A stretch of DNA of 43,083 nt, taken from assembly GCA_032718475.1 (NCBI GenBank), contig JAUCBJ010007732.1, forward strand, positions 1 to 43,083, in the 5' to 3' direction. Of this stretch, positions 9,625 to 22,437 are shown one piece after another. Within the stretch, counting starts at the first letter, position 1. Each line of letters begins with the position of its first letter. The notes under the pieces were generated by a model that saw only the letters and a program-made list of their open reading frames with translations, was not told where the DNA came from and did no database searches. The stretch is from Nemertoderma westbladi. Its lineage: Eukaryota; Xenacoelomorpha; Nemertodermatida; Nemertodermatidae. Both the position numbers and the translations under genes were made by a program.

Positions 9625-12600
9625 TCAAGTGGGAGATATATCTACTGGGCTGTTCCTCTGATGGTTTTGCAAAATAGATGTGGCAATATCACTGTGAAAT
9701 ATCCTTGGATTTATTTCGGTATTAAATGGAGTTTTCAAGTGTGGCAGCAATACAGATTCCAAACTATCCATGTCTGATATATCATTATCTGAGTCATCCT
9801 CTTTACTACTCATAATTTCACCATCTTCAAAACTGGCATTTGTATTATCTACTTCCTCAGTAAATACACTTTTGCTAATTGATACATATTTATTATCGAT
9901 AAGTTTTTTGATGGACTCTTTAAGTATTTCATGTAGTTCATCGCATTTTTGATGGTCTAAGTTTATCTTACTTTTCATCAACAATATTTCGTCATCTGTT
10001 TTACCTGCATTTTTAAGAATTTCAAGTCTTTTCTTCATGCGCTTTTCTAAACCAAGTACCCGCCTTTTTAATTTTCGGATACTTACAATTTCTTGGCGTT
10101 TCTGCTTGATTTTATCTATAGTTTTATGATCATCTTCCGACAGAATATGGTGATGATATGATTGTAGATGACATCCAAAACCTGACATGCGCCATTTATC
10201 ATTGATTATATCTTTTGTGTTTGTTTCAGTTACTGCAGAACTACTTGAAGGAAATGTGCCACAGTTTATATCGCTTCTGATCATACCATTACCCACCCAA
10301 TACCTGGGAGAGATCATACTGTGGTACCCTGTGTAAGTTTCCCCACTTGTTGGTGAGGCATCAACTATAACTGGTCGAGTAAAAGTCTGGGGTATAGTGT
10401 AAGTAGCGCTTGCATTGGTATCAAATTGTTCCGAAAATAATTGAAAGGGAATTGGATGATAAGGTAAATTGGGTAATATCTGTAGGTATGTTTGAGGAAA
10501 GGCATAATTCGTCCCAAAATAAGGCATATATATGAATTTTGGAGCATTGGAAATTGTTTGTAGAGGAGATCCTTTGTTATTAATGGTGTTTAAGCCATAT
10601 AGGCCTTGGTTTGCAAAATTCGAAGTATGTTGTGCTGAATTTTCAACAATATCATAAGAAATTGAATTAATATCATCATCATCATTTCCAAAATTATATT
10701 TGAAATTTGCAATACATTGAGCATGATTGATAGGGTGGGCATCTTCAATATATTTCCCTGTAAAAGCGAGATTATTTGCACGTTTAACATTACTGTCTCT
10801 TTTATTAGTTACTGGTTCTTCTAACCTTCCAAATATTATATTGTCATATTCTAGATCGTGCTGGTTGCCTTCCTTTTCAAATAAATCCTCAATATCTTTT
10901 GATTCAAACAAATGATCAGTTTCATCTAGTAATAGTTCTGACTTCATATACTGCTGGTCTTCATCCACCTTCTTATCTACCATAATGTCAGTAATTGGTT
11001 GAACTTTTTGAATAATAGAAGTCATATTATTCTTTAGGTGTACTGCAAATGGTTCTGGATCTGATAAATTACTGCTACGTGTATTTTGCACAAATTTTTT
11101 ACTTATAAGGCATTCTGGGACACTTGTTGTTACATTAGTATGCTTGCATGGAACGATTTTTGCATCACTATAGAAATCGTCAATATCCATTTTTTGTTGT
11201 TTAGTATAATATAGTACTTCTGGTAAATGTATGTGAGAAAATACAGAAGAAATTTGTTCTATTTGACCCACATTAAAATCTATGCCACCAAGATTATGAC
11301 ATGTATCATGCACTGAAGAAGAGCTTGATTTTCCCCCATAAAAAACTTTATTTTGTATTTGTGTCATATTAATAGCTTGCTTTGGTAGCTGTTGTGATAT
11401 TTCTGATGGGTATATATTATGGAGATTTTGTCTTGATGAATTTATGTATGGATACAATGATGTAGTTGATTCAACACATAGAGGTTTTGGGGAGCTGGTC
11501 ACCAATGGTGACTTCTGTTGAGATGGCAATAACATATTATATCCAAATTCTTTAGGTTGTGCAGCACCATATGGATATTGTGGTTTATAACCTGAATAAT
11601 TTTCAAATTCTGCATTGGCATCAGTTGTGATTGTAGATTTATTTGGTGGTGAAATATTTCCAACAACACCTCTATACTGAACGTAATCATTTACTTGTAA
11701 ATCTTCAGTTGGGGTTAGAGCAAGTGGTCCTAAGTAATTAGGAATATTGGAATTGGACACCGCTTCGTCATTACTGAGATCATTATGGCTTACTGTTGTT
11801 CCGATCAATTCCATAGTCCCAGCTTCCTTTGATTCTAATGTTACCCCCTCTAACATTACTGATCTGGAAGCATTAATTGTACTGGCAAATGATTCAGTAG
11901 GCACAGACATTACATTTACAGTACGTGTTGCTTGTAAACCTTTCCTCAATTCCCATTCTTGCCATTGTTGATACCATTTTGGAAAACTATGGTAGTCGTT
12001 CACTTTTTGAAAATTGTTTCCATTTGTAAATGGGTTGTTACTTGTCGATGGCAAGTATGTTGAAAGTTCTTGACTAGGTTTACCAGGTGTTGGTAGGCCA
12101 GAGAAATCATTTAAAGATGTCGATTGTGGGCATTGGATTTTATATGTTACCGGTGTGTTAATAGGAGGCATTGAGTAATATGGACTTGGTAGTAGGGGTT
12201 TCTTCACAAAATATTTTGCCACAGACTCACTGGTTTCTCGACTATATCCTTTTTGAATGAACTTTCTATGTTTGGATTTAACATGGCTCAATGGCATCAT
12301 ACTACCAGAAATGCTTGCATGATATCCTTTTCGGCTTTGGTATGACTTCCTGTGCTGTTTATGGTTTTTTAATTTCATATCTATTTCTCTATCAGAGTCT
12401 GAAACCTGCGAAGTTGATGATGATAAATTGTATATATTTTTTCTTTTTTTATTTAAATATACATACTTCTTCGATAAACTATGCTTTATATATCTGTGCT
12501 GCAAGGATTTCAATATATGTTTTGTCCTCTGAATTTCTTTTTTAAGATAAAACCTTGAAAGTAAGTTCTTACGTTCACTTGTAATGCATTTTGATCTATA

Positions 12601-15323
12601 CACCATTCCAGGTATCCTATAAGCCTTTGCAGCGAAGCTAGTTTCGGTATCACAACCAGATAAAGGATATTTATTGAATCGTTTCCAACCACTTTGTTGA
12701 TTGTTGTAGTTATCAGTTCGATTTTGCTTCAATCTTTGATTTATTTTAGAATTCCTATGTTGATTACTAATAACATCTGCATTTTTTGTTGATTTAATAC
12801 ATGCATCAGACAGCTTTGTTTCCTCAAATTCACTACAAGTAGGCCTACATTTGAAACTAGAATGATCAACTATTTTTGTTTTATGATTATCATGCGCTGG
12901 TATTAAAGGTCTCTTCCTGATAGAGGGTTCTGGATAATACAAATCATGTTTGTGCACCAATTTTGGGACAGATGTGATTGCGAATCTGTTGTTCATATCA
13001 GATGTTGCATGGGTAATTTCGTTTTGCAGTGTGATACTTTTGTGAACTAAATTACTTTTAATAGGCCTTTTTTGTTTAATACTATAAGAATTAATGCCTT
13101 TATTACGCGAAAAGTTACAGCGATTACACTGAGTGACACATTTTAACATCTCAACCTTATTTACTCCTATTGTCATATTTGATGCTTCATTGTGAAATTC
13201 GTTGTTTATTTCATGACTTCCAATTTGGTATTCCAATGGAAAATAATCAATGGGATTCGAAATTGCTACTGCATCCATGCTGCTTGTATCCTTTTGAGAT
13301 ATTACTTCATTTTTTGACAAACCCTTAAATTTTGAAACTGGTATACAGTCTGCCTTTGTTTGGGTATTGTAATCAATAGTATGATTATCTTTTACATCAT
13401 TATCCCCACCCGTCATTGAATTTTCTGGTATGGTTTTTTCCATTTTCTTTCTAAGAAGTTCATATTTCAAATAGGTGTCCCTTTCAACTATGCCATTATC
13501 ATTTATTGCTGTATGTTGTTTATTTATACCACCAGGAACTCTAATGACATTCAGGGTGCTACATGATACATCCATATCTTCATTGCTGGTATGGATATTA
13601 GGTTGAATATCTGTGAAGGGTGGTGAGTCACCTGATGAAGACGCAACAGTTGATGATGTGATTGCAGTATATTTGTTACAGATATTGTACATATCACTTT
13701 GGTAATATTTAATAGTTATGGGTGTATCTGCTCCCTTATTATCTGGTACAATAGTATCCAATGCATTGCTTTTATCAATAGTATTATTTTCTACTTGTTG
13801 AGTTCGATTGACTGTTGGCGTGATAATCTTAGGAACAGGCATGTGCTGAATTTCATCACTTGTGACATCTGAATCAATCGCTAATGATTTATAATTTGGA
13901 TTTATAATTTCTTTGTTTGATATATTTGCAATAGCTGCTTTGAAATTAGTATTTTCAAAATTTCCTTTATATTTATAACTCTCAGTAACGACATCCAAAT
14001 ATGGTTTCTCTGGTGGAATATCATTTGAAATGGATGAAGTATTGTCACTGGAAAATTGACTTTCAGATATTTCTTCACTTCCACTGCTATACCCTTCATA
14101 GATGTGGTGAACTGATTGGTGTTCGAATGTTTCGTTTTCAGATTTTTCATTGACAATGTTTGCTTTATTTCCAGGTAATTGAAGGTTTGTAAGGGTGGGA
14201 GGTTGATGTAAATAAAAAATATCATCATTATTATTTTCCATTTCTTTTTTGTTTGAACATCTGCTAATGCTTAATGATCTAGAACGGTTGGGACTATTAT
14301 GTAATGACAAACTAGGTGCTGATTCAAACTCGCTACAACATAATTTATCATTTATCGATGAAGGATTAGCTCCCTCATGTTCTAGTTTGATATTGTTAGA
14401 GTTCGATTGTTTGCTGTTCCTTACACCAGATGAATTGCAACTGGAACATGAAATATTAGAGCTTACACAACTGGAATCCGTTGAACTTGTATAACTAAGG
14501 TGGTAGGATGAATCACACCTAGAAACTTTTCGATCAAGCTTTAGCGTAACATCACTGATTCTTTCAGTATTATGCCTTTTATTATCATTGTTTCTGTAGT
14601 TGCTGGGACTAACATCTGATAAGTGTGAAGTCAACGAAGAGGCTAAAGTACTGGTCCGATTTCCTGATAATTCACGTGTCGGGTTGTTATTACAAGTTAA
14701 TTTCACTGTTCTTTTAGTTTTCGGATTTTCAATAAGACTATTTCTGTAAAAGGAATCAAAGCGGTGTCTCCCAATGGAAGGTGAACATCTTTTTCTTAGG
14801 GTTTGACCGTGTTGTTTCGCTGATGAAGAAGGCAATTTAACAATAGGTTCATTGCTTGAATCAAGTTTGTATTGTTTTGCTTGTTTCATGACATTACAAT
14901 TTCTGTTTCTTAATGTAAAGTTAATATTTTTCTGACCACCCATTCCTCTTGCCGGCTTCATTGAAAATCTCCCATTTACATACAATTTTTCTGATTTTTT
15001 ATCACTATTTAAGTCCCAGATGGCCGATTGTGACCAACGCTTTATCGCTTTCTGCTTTTCAGCCATTCTCAGCTGCGGTTGGGGTAGCAAACAGTTTATC
15101 TTATTTACAACGCTACGAACTTTGTGCTTTGGGGAATTTCTGATATAGTTTTCCCTGTGCCGGAAAGACAAAGCTCGTTGCATGTAACGCACAGCTCTTT
15201 TCCTGCCTAGGTTGTTTATAATATCAAGCGATTTCACCTGCTTCACGACAGCTTTCATGACATAGTACAACCTGCTATCCGAATGACGTATCGCTTCTGC
15301 CTTTTTAGCCAGTATCTTCAAAA
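9625..15323 (-). CDS. Giant last exon of the hnRNPM-like RRM gene
   Basis: This 5.7 kb uninterrupted exon encodes 1,898 residues plus two bases of a split Val codon. Its start is set by a 3' splice site TTTGTTCTTTAG at 15324, phase 1, which matches the phase-1 donor of the exon at 24389. The ATG further upstream at 15423 reads a hydrophobic stretch that is intron. The first 80 residues are helical and basic (KAEAIRHSDSRLYYVMKAVV). The bulk is Asn/Ser-rich and looks disordered, with a Ser/Cys cluster near 14440-14510 and an aromatic patch KWYQQWQEWE near 11950-11985. Near the end is a basic coiled coil (about 10140-9890; KLKRRVLGLEKRMKKRLE), then an acidic segment SSKEDDSDNDISD. No known domain was recognised. 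Preservation of such a long frame suggests selection. Function is inferred only as RNA-associated, from the attached RRM. Confidence 0.8.
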
Positions 15324-15650
15324 CTAAAGAACAAATATAAGAAATATATAAATCATAAATAAATACACAAACACCTGTACCAGTATAATAAATTATTACA
15401 ATTATAATAAAATAATGAAACATATAACTATTATTTTATAATTATTAATTATATATTCATGCTGGTTGGCCATATCCCGATGTCTGTCTGTGGTGATAAG
15501 TTCACCACTACTAACACGGTCAACGCTAATATGTAAGTTGCGAGGCCTCGTTAAATAGGTGTCCAGCGGGAGGTCATACAGGCTCGCACTCAACTGGAAA
15601 GAGCATGAATCGAGATTGCGGGAGTCCAAACTGATTTCGTTGGTACACCA

Positions 15651-16963
15651 GAAGCATACACCTGGAGCATACACCAGGAGCATACACCAGGGGCATACAC
15701 CAGGAGCATACACCTGGAGCATACACCAGGTGCATACACCAGGAGCATACACCTGGAGCATACACCAGGAGCATACACCAGCAGCATACACCAGGAGCAT
15801 ACACCAGGGGCATACACCAGGAGCATACACCAGGGGCATACACCAGGAGCATGCACCTGGAGCATACACCAAGTGCATACACCAGGAGCATACACCTGGA
15901 GCATACACCAGGAGCATACACCAGGGGCATACACCAGGAGCATACACCTGGAGCATGCACCAGGTGCATACACCTGGAGCATACACCAGGAGCATACACC
16001 AGGAGCATACACCAGGAGCATACACCAGGAGCATACACCAGGGGCATACACCAGGAGCATACACCAGGGGCATACACCAGGAGCATACACCTGGAGCATA
16101 CACCAGGTGCATACACCAGGAGCATACACCTGGAGCATACACCAGGAGCATACACCAGGAGCATACACCAGGAGCATACACCAGGGGCATACACCAGGAG
16201 CATACACCAGGGGCATACACCAGGAGCATACACCTGGAGCATACACCAGGTGCATACACCAGGAGCATACACCTGGAGCATACACCAGGTGCATACACCA
16301 GGAGCATACACCAGGGGCATACACCAGGGGCATACACCAGGAGCATACACCTGGAGCATACACCAGGTGCATACACCAGGAGCATACACCTGGAGCATAC
16401 ACCAGGAGCATACACCAGGGGCATACACCAGGAGCGTATACCTGGAGCATACGCCAGGTGCATACACCAGGAGCATACACCAGGGGCATACACCAGGAGC
16501 ATACACCTGGATCATACACCAGGTGCATACACCAGGAGCATACACCTGGAGCATACACCAGGAGCATACACCAGGGGCATACACCAGGAGCATACACCTG
16601 GAGCATACACCAGGTGCATACACCAGGAGCATACACCAGGAGCATACACCAGGAGCATACACCAGGGGCATACACCAGGAGCATACACCTGGAGCATACA
16701 CCAGGTGCATACACCAGGAGCATACACCTGGAGCATACACCAGGAGCATACACCAGGGGCATACACCAGGTGCATACACCAGGAGCATACACCTGGAGCA
16801 TACACCAGGTGCATACACCAGGAGCATACACCAGGAGCATACACCAGGAGCATACACCAGGAGCATACACCAGGAGCATACACCAGGAGCATACACCAGG
16901 AGCATACACCAGGAGCATACTCCAGGAGCATACACCAGGAGAATACACCAGGAGCATACAGTA
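15651..16963. repeat. 13-bp minisatellite, about 100 copies, with higher-order structure
   Basis: Tandem units of CACCAGGAGCATA and three frequent variants: CACCTGGAGCATA, CACCAGGTGCATA and CACCAGGGGCATA. Calling these A, B, C and D, the order A-B-C-A-B-A-D recurs many times, giving a higher-order unit near 91 bp. The last ten or so copies are almost pure A. The period is not a multiple of three and contains no stop in any phase, so all six reading frames are open for over 1 kb; none of those frames is a gene. It lies in the 9.1 kb intron of the RRM gene. Confidence 0.95.
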
Positions 16964-16970
16964 CCGTACC

Positions 16971-16991
16971 GTACTGTACACTGTACAGTAC
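16971..16991. other. 21-bp near-perfect palindrome at the inner edge of the minisatellite
   Basis: GTACTGTACA, one C, then TGTACAGTAC: ten-base arms around a single central base, right after the 13-bp array ends. Flanking GTAC repeats extend the fold imperfectly. Confidence 0.8.
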
Positions 16992-17049
16992 AGTACTGCT
17001 GGTCATTTGCGCTGGCTGACTGGTAAAGTTAATATTTGGAATGGTAATG

Positions 17050-18285
17050 GTGAAAAATATCGAGACTTGAAAAATATCGAGAGTAAAAATAACGAGTGTA
17101 AAAATATCGAGAGTAAAAATAACGAGTGTTGAAAATTAACGTGATTAAAAAATATCGAGAGTAAAAATAACGCGAGATGAAAAATATCGAAAATAACGAG
17201 TGTTGAAAAATATCGAGAGTAAAAATATCGAGTGTTGAAAAATATCGAGAGTAAAAATATCGGGTGTTGAAAAATATCGAGAGTAAAAATGTCGAGTGTT
17301 GAAAAATATCGAGAGTAAAAATATCGAGTGTTGAAAAATATCGAGAGTAAAAATATCGAGTGTTGAAAAATATCGAGAGTAAAAATAACGAGAGTAAAAA
17401 TATCGAGAGTAAAAATAACGAGTGTTGAAAATATCGAGTGTTGAAAAATATCGAGAGTAAAAATATCGAGTGTTGAAAAATATCGAGTGTTGAAAAATAT
17501 CGAGTGTTGAAAAATATCGAGAGTAAAAATATTGCATTTTGCTTGAGCATTTTATTTAGAATTATGGAACAATATTGCAGTGCATGGGTTACAACAGTGC
17601 AAGTGCAAGTGAATGGCATTATGTAATACACCTTGGGTACCCATTTACCAGATTTATTATACTAGCTAGTTTTTGCTATTTTTTTTAATAAATATTATAA
17701 AAGAAGTGCTAGCTATAAATTTTGATAAATATTATAAATATTGTTAAATATTATATTAGAACACGTACTGTATAAGCTACCAAATGTTGATAAATATTGT
17801 TGTTCTAGAACATTTTTAGTAAAAAAAATTATCATACAACCCTTATTTAAAAAAAATGTTACTATCGATATTTTTACTCTCGATATTTTTTTAACATTCT
17901 ATATTTTTCAACACTCGATATTTTTACTCTCGATATTTTCCAACACTCGATATTTTTCAAAACTCGATATTTTTCAACACTCGATATTTTTACTCTCGAT
18001 ATTTTTCAACACTCGATATTTTTACTCTCGATATTTTTCAACACTCGATATTTTTACTCTCGATATTTTTCAACACTCGATATTTTTACTCTCGATATTT
18101 TTACTCTCGATATTTTTCAACACTCGGTATTTTTACTCTCGATATTTTTACCCTCGATATTTTTACTCTCGATATTTTTTGAACTCTCGATATTATCGTT
18201 ATTTTTCAACACTCGATGTTTTTACTCGCGTTAATTTTACTCTCGATATTTTTCATGTCTCGATATTTTTCAATATAACCCATTG
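17050..18285. mobile_element. Foldback element made of ATATCGAG repeats
   Basis: The left arm (about 17055-17530) is a tandem array of ATATCGAGAGTAAAA and ATATCGAGTGTTGAAAA units. The right arm (about 17865-18280) is the same array in reverse complement. The spacer is about 335 bp. The outermost 40 or so bases of the arms match too: TGAAAAATATCGAGACTTGAAAAATATCGAG at left against the same with ACATG at right (each given here only as its shared TATCGAGA core). Terminal repeats built of short tandem units are the hallmark of foldback-type transposons. No coding sequence inside. It sits 0.5 kb upstream of the Mutator-like transposase gene, in the same intron. Confidence 0.8.
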
Positions 18286-18780
18286 TAATTCATGTAATTG
18301 TAGGCCTACTGCTGTACTGTCTACGGTAATGGTAGAAGCAGTATAGTAGTTGGTTGGTACCGGTATCTTGGTCTGCTAATAGGCCTAATAATAGGTTATT
18401 GTTTGTTAGGCCTATTCCTATAGGAAGTTTAGGCCTAACTTAATTTAGTAATTTCTGACAAGACGTTTAACAGAGAACATCCCAACTGTTACGGTACTTT
18501 TACAGTACCAGTATGGTAGGCCTACCTAGGTCTATCTATACGGCCATAAATCTAGCAGCCTTGCCACCTACAGACCTACATAGTTAAGTAGTTGGATCTG
18601 ACCTGTAGCGGTAGGTACAGTAACTGGTTCCCCTTCCCAGTAATGTGGTAAACCTATTACAGTAGGTATTACAGAGTAGGCCTATTACCGGTATTTAATT
18701 CATGTGATTTTCAGATTTTGACTGTATTTGACAATAATTGTTCTTTTCTAACTGCAACTGTCTAACACTGTAACATTAAC
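18286..18780. other. Non-coding leader upstream of the Mutator-like gene, rich in TAGGCCTA
   Basis: AGGCCT-centred palindromes occur at least eight times here, along with GTACCGGTA. This is the densest cluster in the window. It may include the promoter of the transposase gene, whose ATG is at 18781, but no clear promoter motif was seen. Confidence 0.4.
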
Positions 18781-21302
18781 ATGGCTGACGCTGACTTGAA
18801 AAATTATCTACTTAAACTCGGGGTCTCAGAGCAAATTATCGACGAGTTTGTAAGGATTACGGATATTCATAATTTACAAGAGGTTGCAGAAACCATTGAA
18901 AATGATGTAGACCTTGAAGAAATTTCAAAAAGTTTACTTTCATCTATGTCGATTAAGAATAGAAAAAAACTCGTTAGAGCACTAGCTGATGCAGTTGGAA
19001 TTCAAGATCATAATCAGTCAATCAGTGACTGTACTTCAAGGTTGAGCCAATTCGCTTTGCAATGTATTGTTGGTAATTCGTCTAGCATGGTGGTCGGTGG
19101 TGAAGATTCCAATGTTATGTTAGAATCGGTGGATAATGACGGTACCGGTGGTGCTAGTGCTCCTATAGTTAATGTTTGTCGGTCTCTTTTTGGTCCGACA
19201 GGAAGTTCCTCTAATTCTATGGCGTGCAATACCGGTTTGTGTAGGCCTAATGACTCAAAACGCACTCGAAATTTCGAGCGACCTCGAGCGACTTCAACTC
19301 CTACTAAGAGTCCGTTACAAAAGAAACAGTGCACAGGATATGCAGATGGTATAGGAGAAGCAGATATGTCCCTAGGCCTATGTTATTCTCCCATTAAATT
19401 CGATAATTCTCTTAATAGATCTTGTCGATCTCTTTTTCAAGGTTTCAGTCCAAATGAGACACGAAATCCTCTTGAGGTTTATGATTCTTCACACTCTTTT
19501 GCCATGCCGATCTATTTAGCTGAGACAATTTTAGATCTTCCAGTTCATGCGGAAGAACTTATAGAATCGGATATAGATCGTGATGATATTCCCCTGGTGG
19601 TAATTGATTCCCCAGATTCCTCAATTGTTGATCCAGCAGCGACTCTTGACCAAGAAATTTGCGAAGAAATTTTGTCAACACTTAAAGAGTCCTTAAAATG
19701 TTTTGATGGTCTAGTTTGTTTCGATACAAATATGATTTCCTTGTCAGTTCCCCCTCATCAAGTCGCAAATTTGTTAAAGATTATACCTGACATATATATT
19801 GCAGACAGAGTTCCTTCTATGTGCCAGAAGATCGAGAAGAACTATACATTCTTCTTTAAAGTAACCTCAAAGCTGAATGCAACAGAAATTGAGAAATCAG
19901 AGAACCTTGGCTCCTTTAAACTCTGTCAAAAACGAATTTATTACCTTTCTACAGAAAATAATGGATTTAAGTCGGTTCCTCATGGAGAAAGTGATAGTTC
20001 ACATACTGTAAATGCTAAATTAGAAAGGTTATACTTTATATGTCGAAGCAATACTGATTTTCGCAAACGGATGATATTTTTGCATGAACGAGATACTGAG
20101 ACTCATCAATTTATGCCAACGTACATTGTGGTGCAATATGATCGAAGGGATGAGGTTCATCCATTCTCCATAACTTCACATATTAGGCCTAAAATTTCAG
20201 TGGCCCTTAAAGGGCACATTAAAACAGCAAAATCCGAAATGCAAGGGGCAAGTTCGAAGAAAATTTAAAATAGAGTCATTGATGACAGTGGGGGGTTGTT
20301 GAGTGCTCCCAGCTGTGATGAACTGCCAAAATCGGTTCGTCAAGTCGATTGGTATGCTCGTGAAGCAACAGTACTTAAGGGAGCCAATGAGAGGGATAAA
20401 AACGATCCACTTAAGAAACTGCAACTAAAATTACAAACTGATGATAACTTTATCCTTTGTATGAGTTTCACCCCCCATTTATCTATTTTTATTGGATTTA
20501 ATTGGCAGCTTGAACTTATAGATAAGAATTGCTGCAATCCAGATGTTGGATATTTTGTTCCGTTTGGTATTGATACAACCTTTAATTGTGGCGACTTTTG
20601 GGTCACAACAACAAGTTTTAAAGAGCAAATGCTCGTGTCTAAACGCTCAAATAATTATCCTCGTATTCCTGGCCCATTCTTCATTCACACCCGGAAGTCT
20701 GTAAGTGCACACGATATCTTTCCTCAATGGCTCCTGCAATTGAAACCTTCACTCTGCAATATGCGTGTTGTAGGTTCTGATCGGGAGAAGGCGATAATCA
20801 TCGCATGGTCAGAACGTATTCCTGCATTAATGTTGCTTTGTTATCTCCATTTAAAACAGGATATCAAGCGTCATTTATCGGAGGAAGGATTATCACGCTA
20901 CAGTGAGACTGTACTGATTGATGTAGAGACATTGTGCAACTCTCGTTCTGTAGATGAGTACAATCTGAGATCAGTTGATATATTTAATTCTTGGGATTAT
21001 ATGGAACTGGAAGTTAAGGCTCAAGCTGATTTTTCAAAGTGGTTTAAAACATATGTACAAGAGGATTTAGTCGCATATTTTTTACAGAGTCATCGAATTA
21101 GCTGTGGTCTTTCAGAGAGTGATTTTTTCATGAATCAATGTGAGGATAGTTTAAATTCAGAAGTTAAACGATGGATTAGTCACAAACACCTTGACATTTA
21201 TTAATTTGTTAATGAAATGGAGAAGTTAGCTCTAAAATATAAAAATGATATAGACATGGCTATCATTGGTCGTGGTGATTATGCTATTGATTGATTATGC
21301 TT

Positions 21303-22414
21303 GTAGCGCATTTTCTGACCAAAAAGACGAATTTTTGAAACATATCCTATCTGATGCAGAATTTCATGCTGAATCCAAATATGGAAACCGTTTTCCCATA
21401 TCTTGCTTAGTTTTCGAGATATCTGGCATAGAAGATACTGGCTCCGATATATCGCGATATCGGTAAGGCGATGAAGTTTGGGGTTTGCATTCAATTTCTG
21501 CAAATTTCTGTGCCCATTGGTGCCAATTGGATGTCTCCACGAGAAAGAGCACAAAATTTTAATTGAGAAAGTATTATTTTATGATTATTGGACCTACTGA
21601 TCAGTTTATAAGACAACTTCAAGTCTCCGGAATGAAGACGGGACTCGAATAAGCGACTCTGCGGTCTTTGCGGGATTACACGGAATAGACTTATCGGTCA
21701 TCAGAGATCTTCAAAATGTATAATCTCCAGTTCTAGTGGTCGTACGAAGTTCGTTTTAGGCTCATTCGAAAGCTCTTTTCTTAGAGAACAAAGTTACCAT
21801 TTGATTTAAGACAAAATGGTTCTAAAGCAACATAACATGAATTTTGGTAAAATATGCCTTGCAAATTTTGTTCAAGTTATGATTGCTCAGGCAGCTTTCA
21901 AGAGTTTGCCAAACCAAATGGTAACTTTGGTCTCTGAGAAAAGAGCTTTCGAATGAGCCCTAAACGAACTCCGTACGACCACTAGAACTGGAGATTATAC
22001 ATTTTGAAGATCTCCGATGACCGATAAGTCTATTCCGTGTAATCCCGCAAAGACCGCAGAGTCGCTTATTCGAGTCCCGTCTTCATTCCGTAGACATGAA
22101 GTTGTCTTATAAACTGATCAGTAGGTCCAATAATCATAAAAAAATACCTTCTCAATTAAAATTTTGTGCTCTTTCTCGTGGAGACATCCAATTAGCACCA
22201 CTGAGCACAGAAATTTGCAGAAATTGAATGCAAACCCCAAACTTTATCGCCTTACCGATATCGCGATATATCGGAGCCAGTCTCTTCTATCCCAGATATC
22301 TCGAAAAGTAAGCAAGATATAGGAAAACGGTTTCCATATTTGGATTCAGCATGAAATTCTGCATCAGATAGGATATGTTTCAAAAATTCGACTTTTTGGT
22401 CAGAAAATGCGCTA
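21303..22414. mobile_element. 1.1 kb near-perfect palindrome inserted in the MULE
   Basis: The left arm starts GTAGCGCATTTTCTGACC at 21303. The right arm ends with its exact reverse complement at 22414. The arms are about 500 bp each (about 21303-21811 and 21910-22414) and differ at only a few percent of positions; the unpaired centre is about 100 bp. No coding capacity. It splits the MULE transposase between its third catalytic residue and the SWIM zinc finger. The right end abuts 23 C bases (22415-22437). No clear target duplication could be read, partly because of that homopolymer. Confidence 0.88.
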
Positions 22415-22437
22415 CCCCCCCCCCCCCCCCCCCCCCC
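22415..22437. repeat. Poly-C tract (23)
   Basis: Twenty-three consecutive C directly at the right end of the palindrome. Similar C runs occur at 24310-24331, 25964-25991 and 27424-27441. Confidence 0.9.

Noticed and set aside
15324-15423. ATG at 15423 as the true start of the 1,932-residue ORF
   Set aside because: The first 34 residues are AT-rich hydrophobic intron; a splice acceptor at 15324 in matching phase explains the start better.
15651-16963. CRISPR-like array
   Set aside because: Direct 13-bp tandem units without spacers, in a eukaryotic intron.
15402-17132. Long ORFs of up to 486 residues on both strands with APGVCSWC or HTPGAYTR repeats
   Set aside because: They are the six frame readings of a 13-bp minisatellite with no stops; not genes.
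17029-18346. ORFs rich in FNTRYFYSRYF on both strands
   Set aside because: Readings of the ATATCGAG foldback repeats.
20266-21204. The two TAA codons in the MULE as recoded stops
   Set aside because: A third break (palindrome insertion) and poly-C damage show that the gene is decaying; no recoding signal seen.
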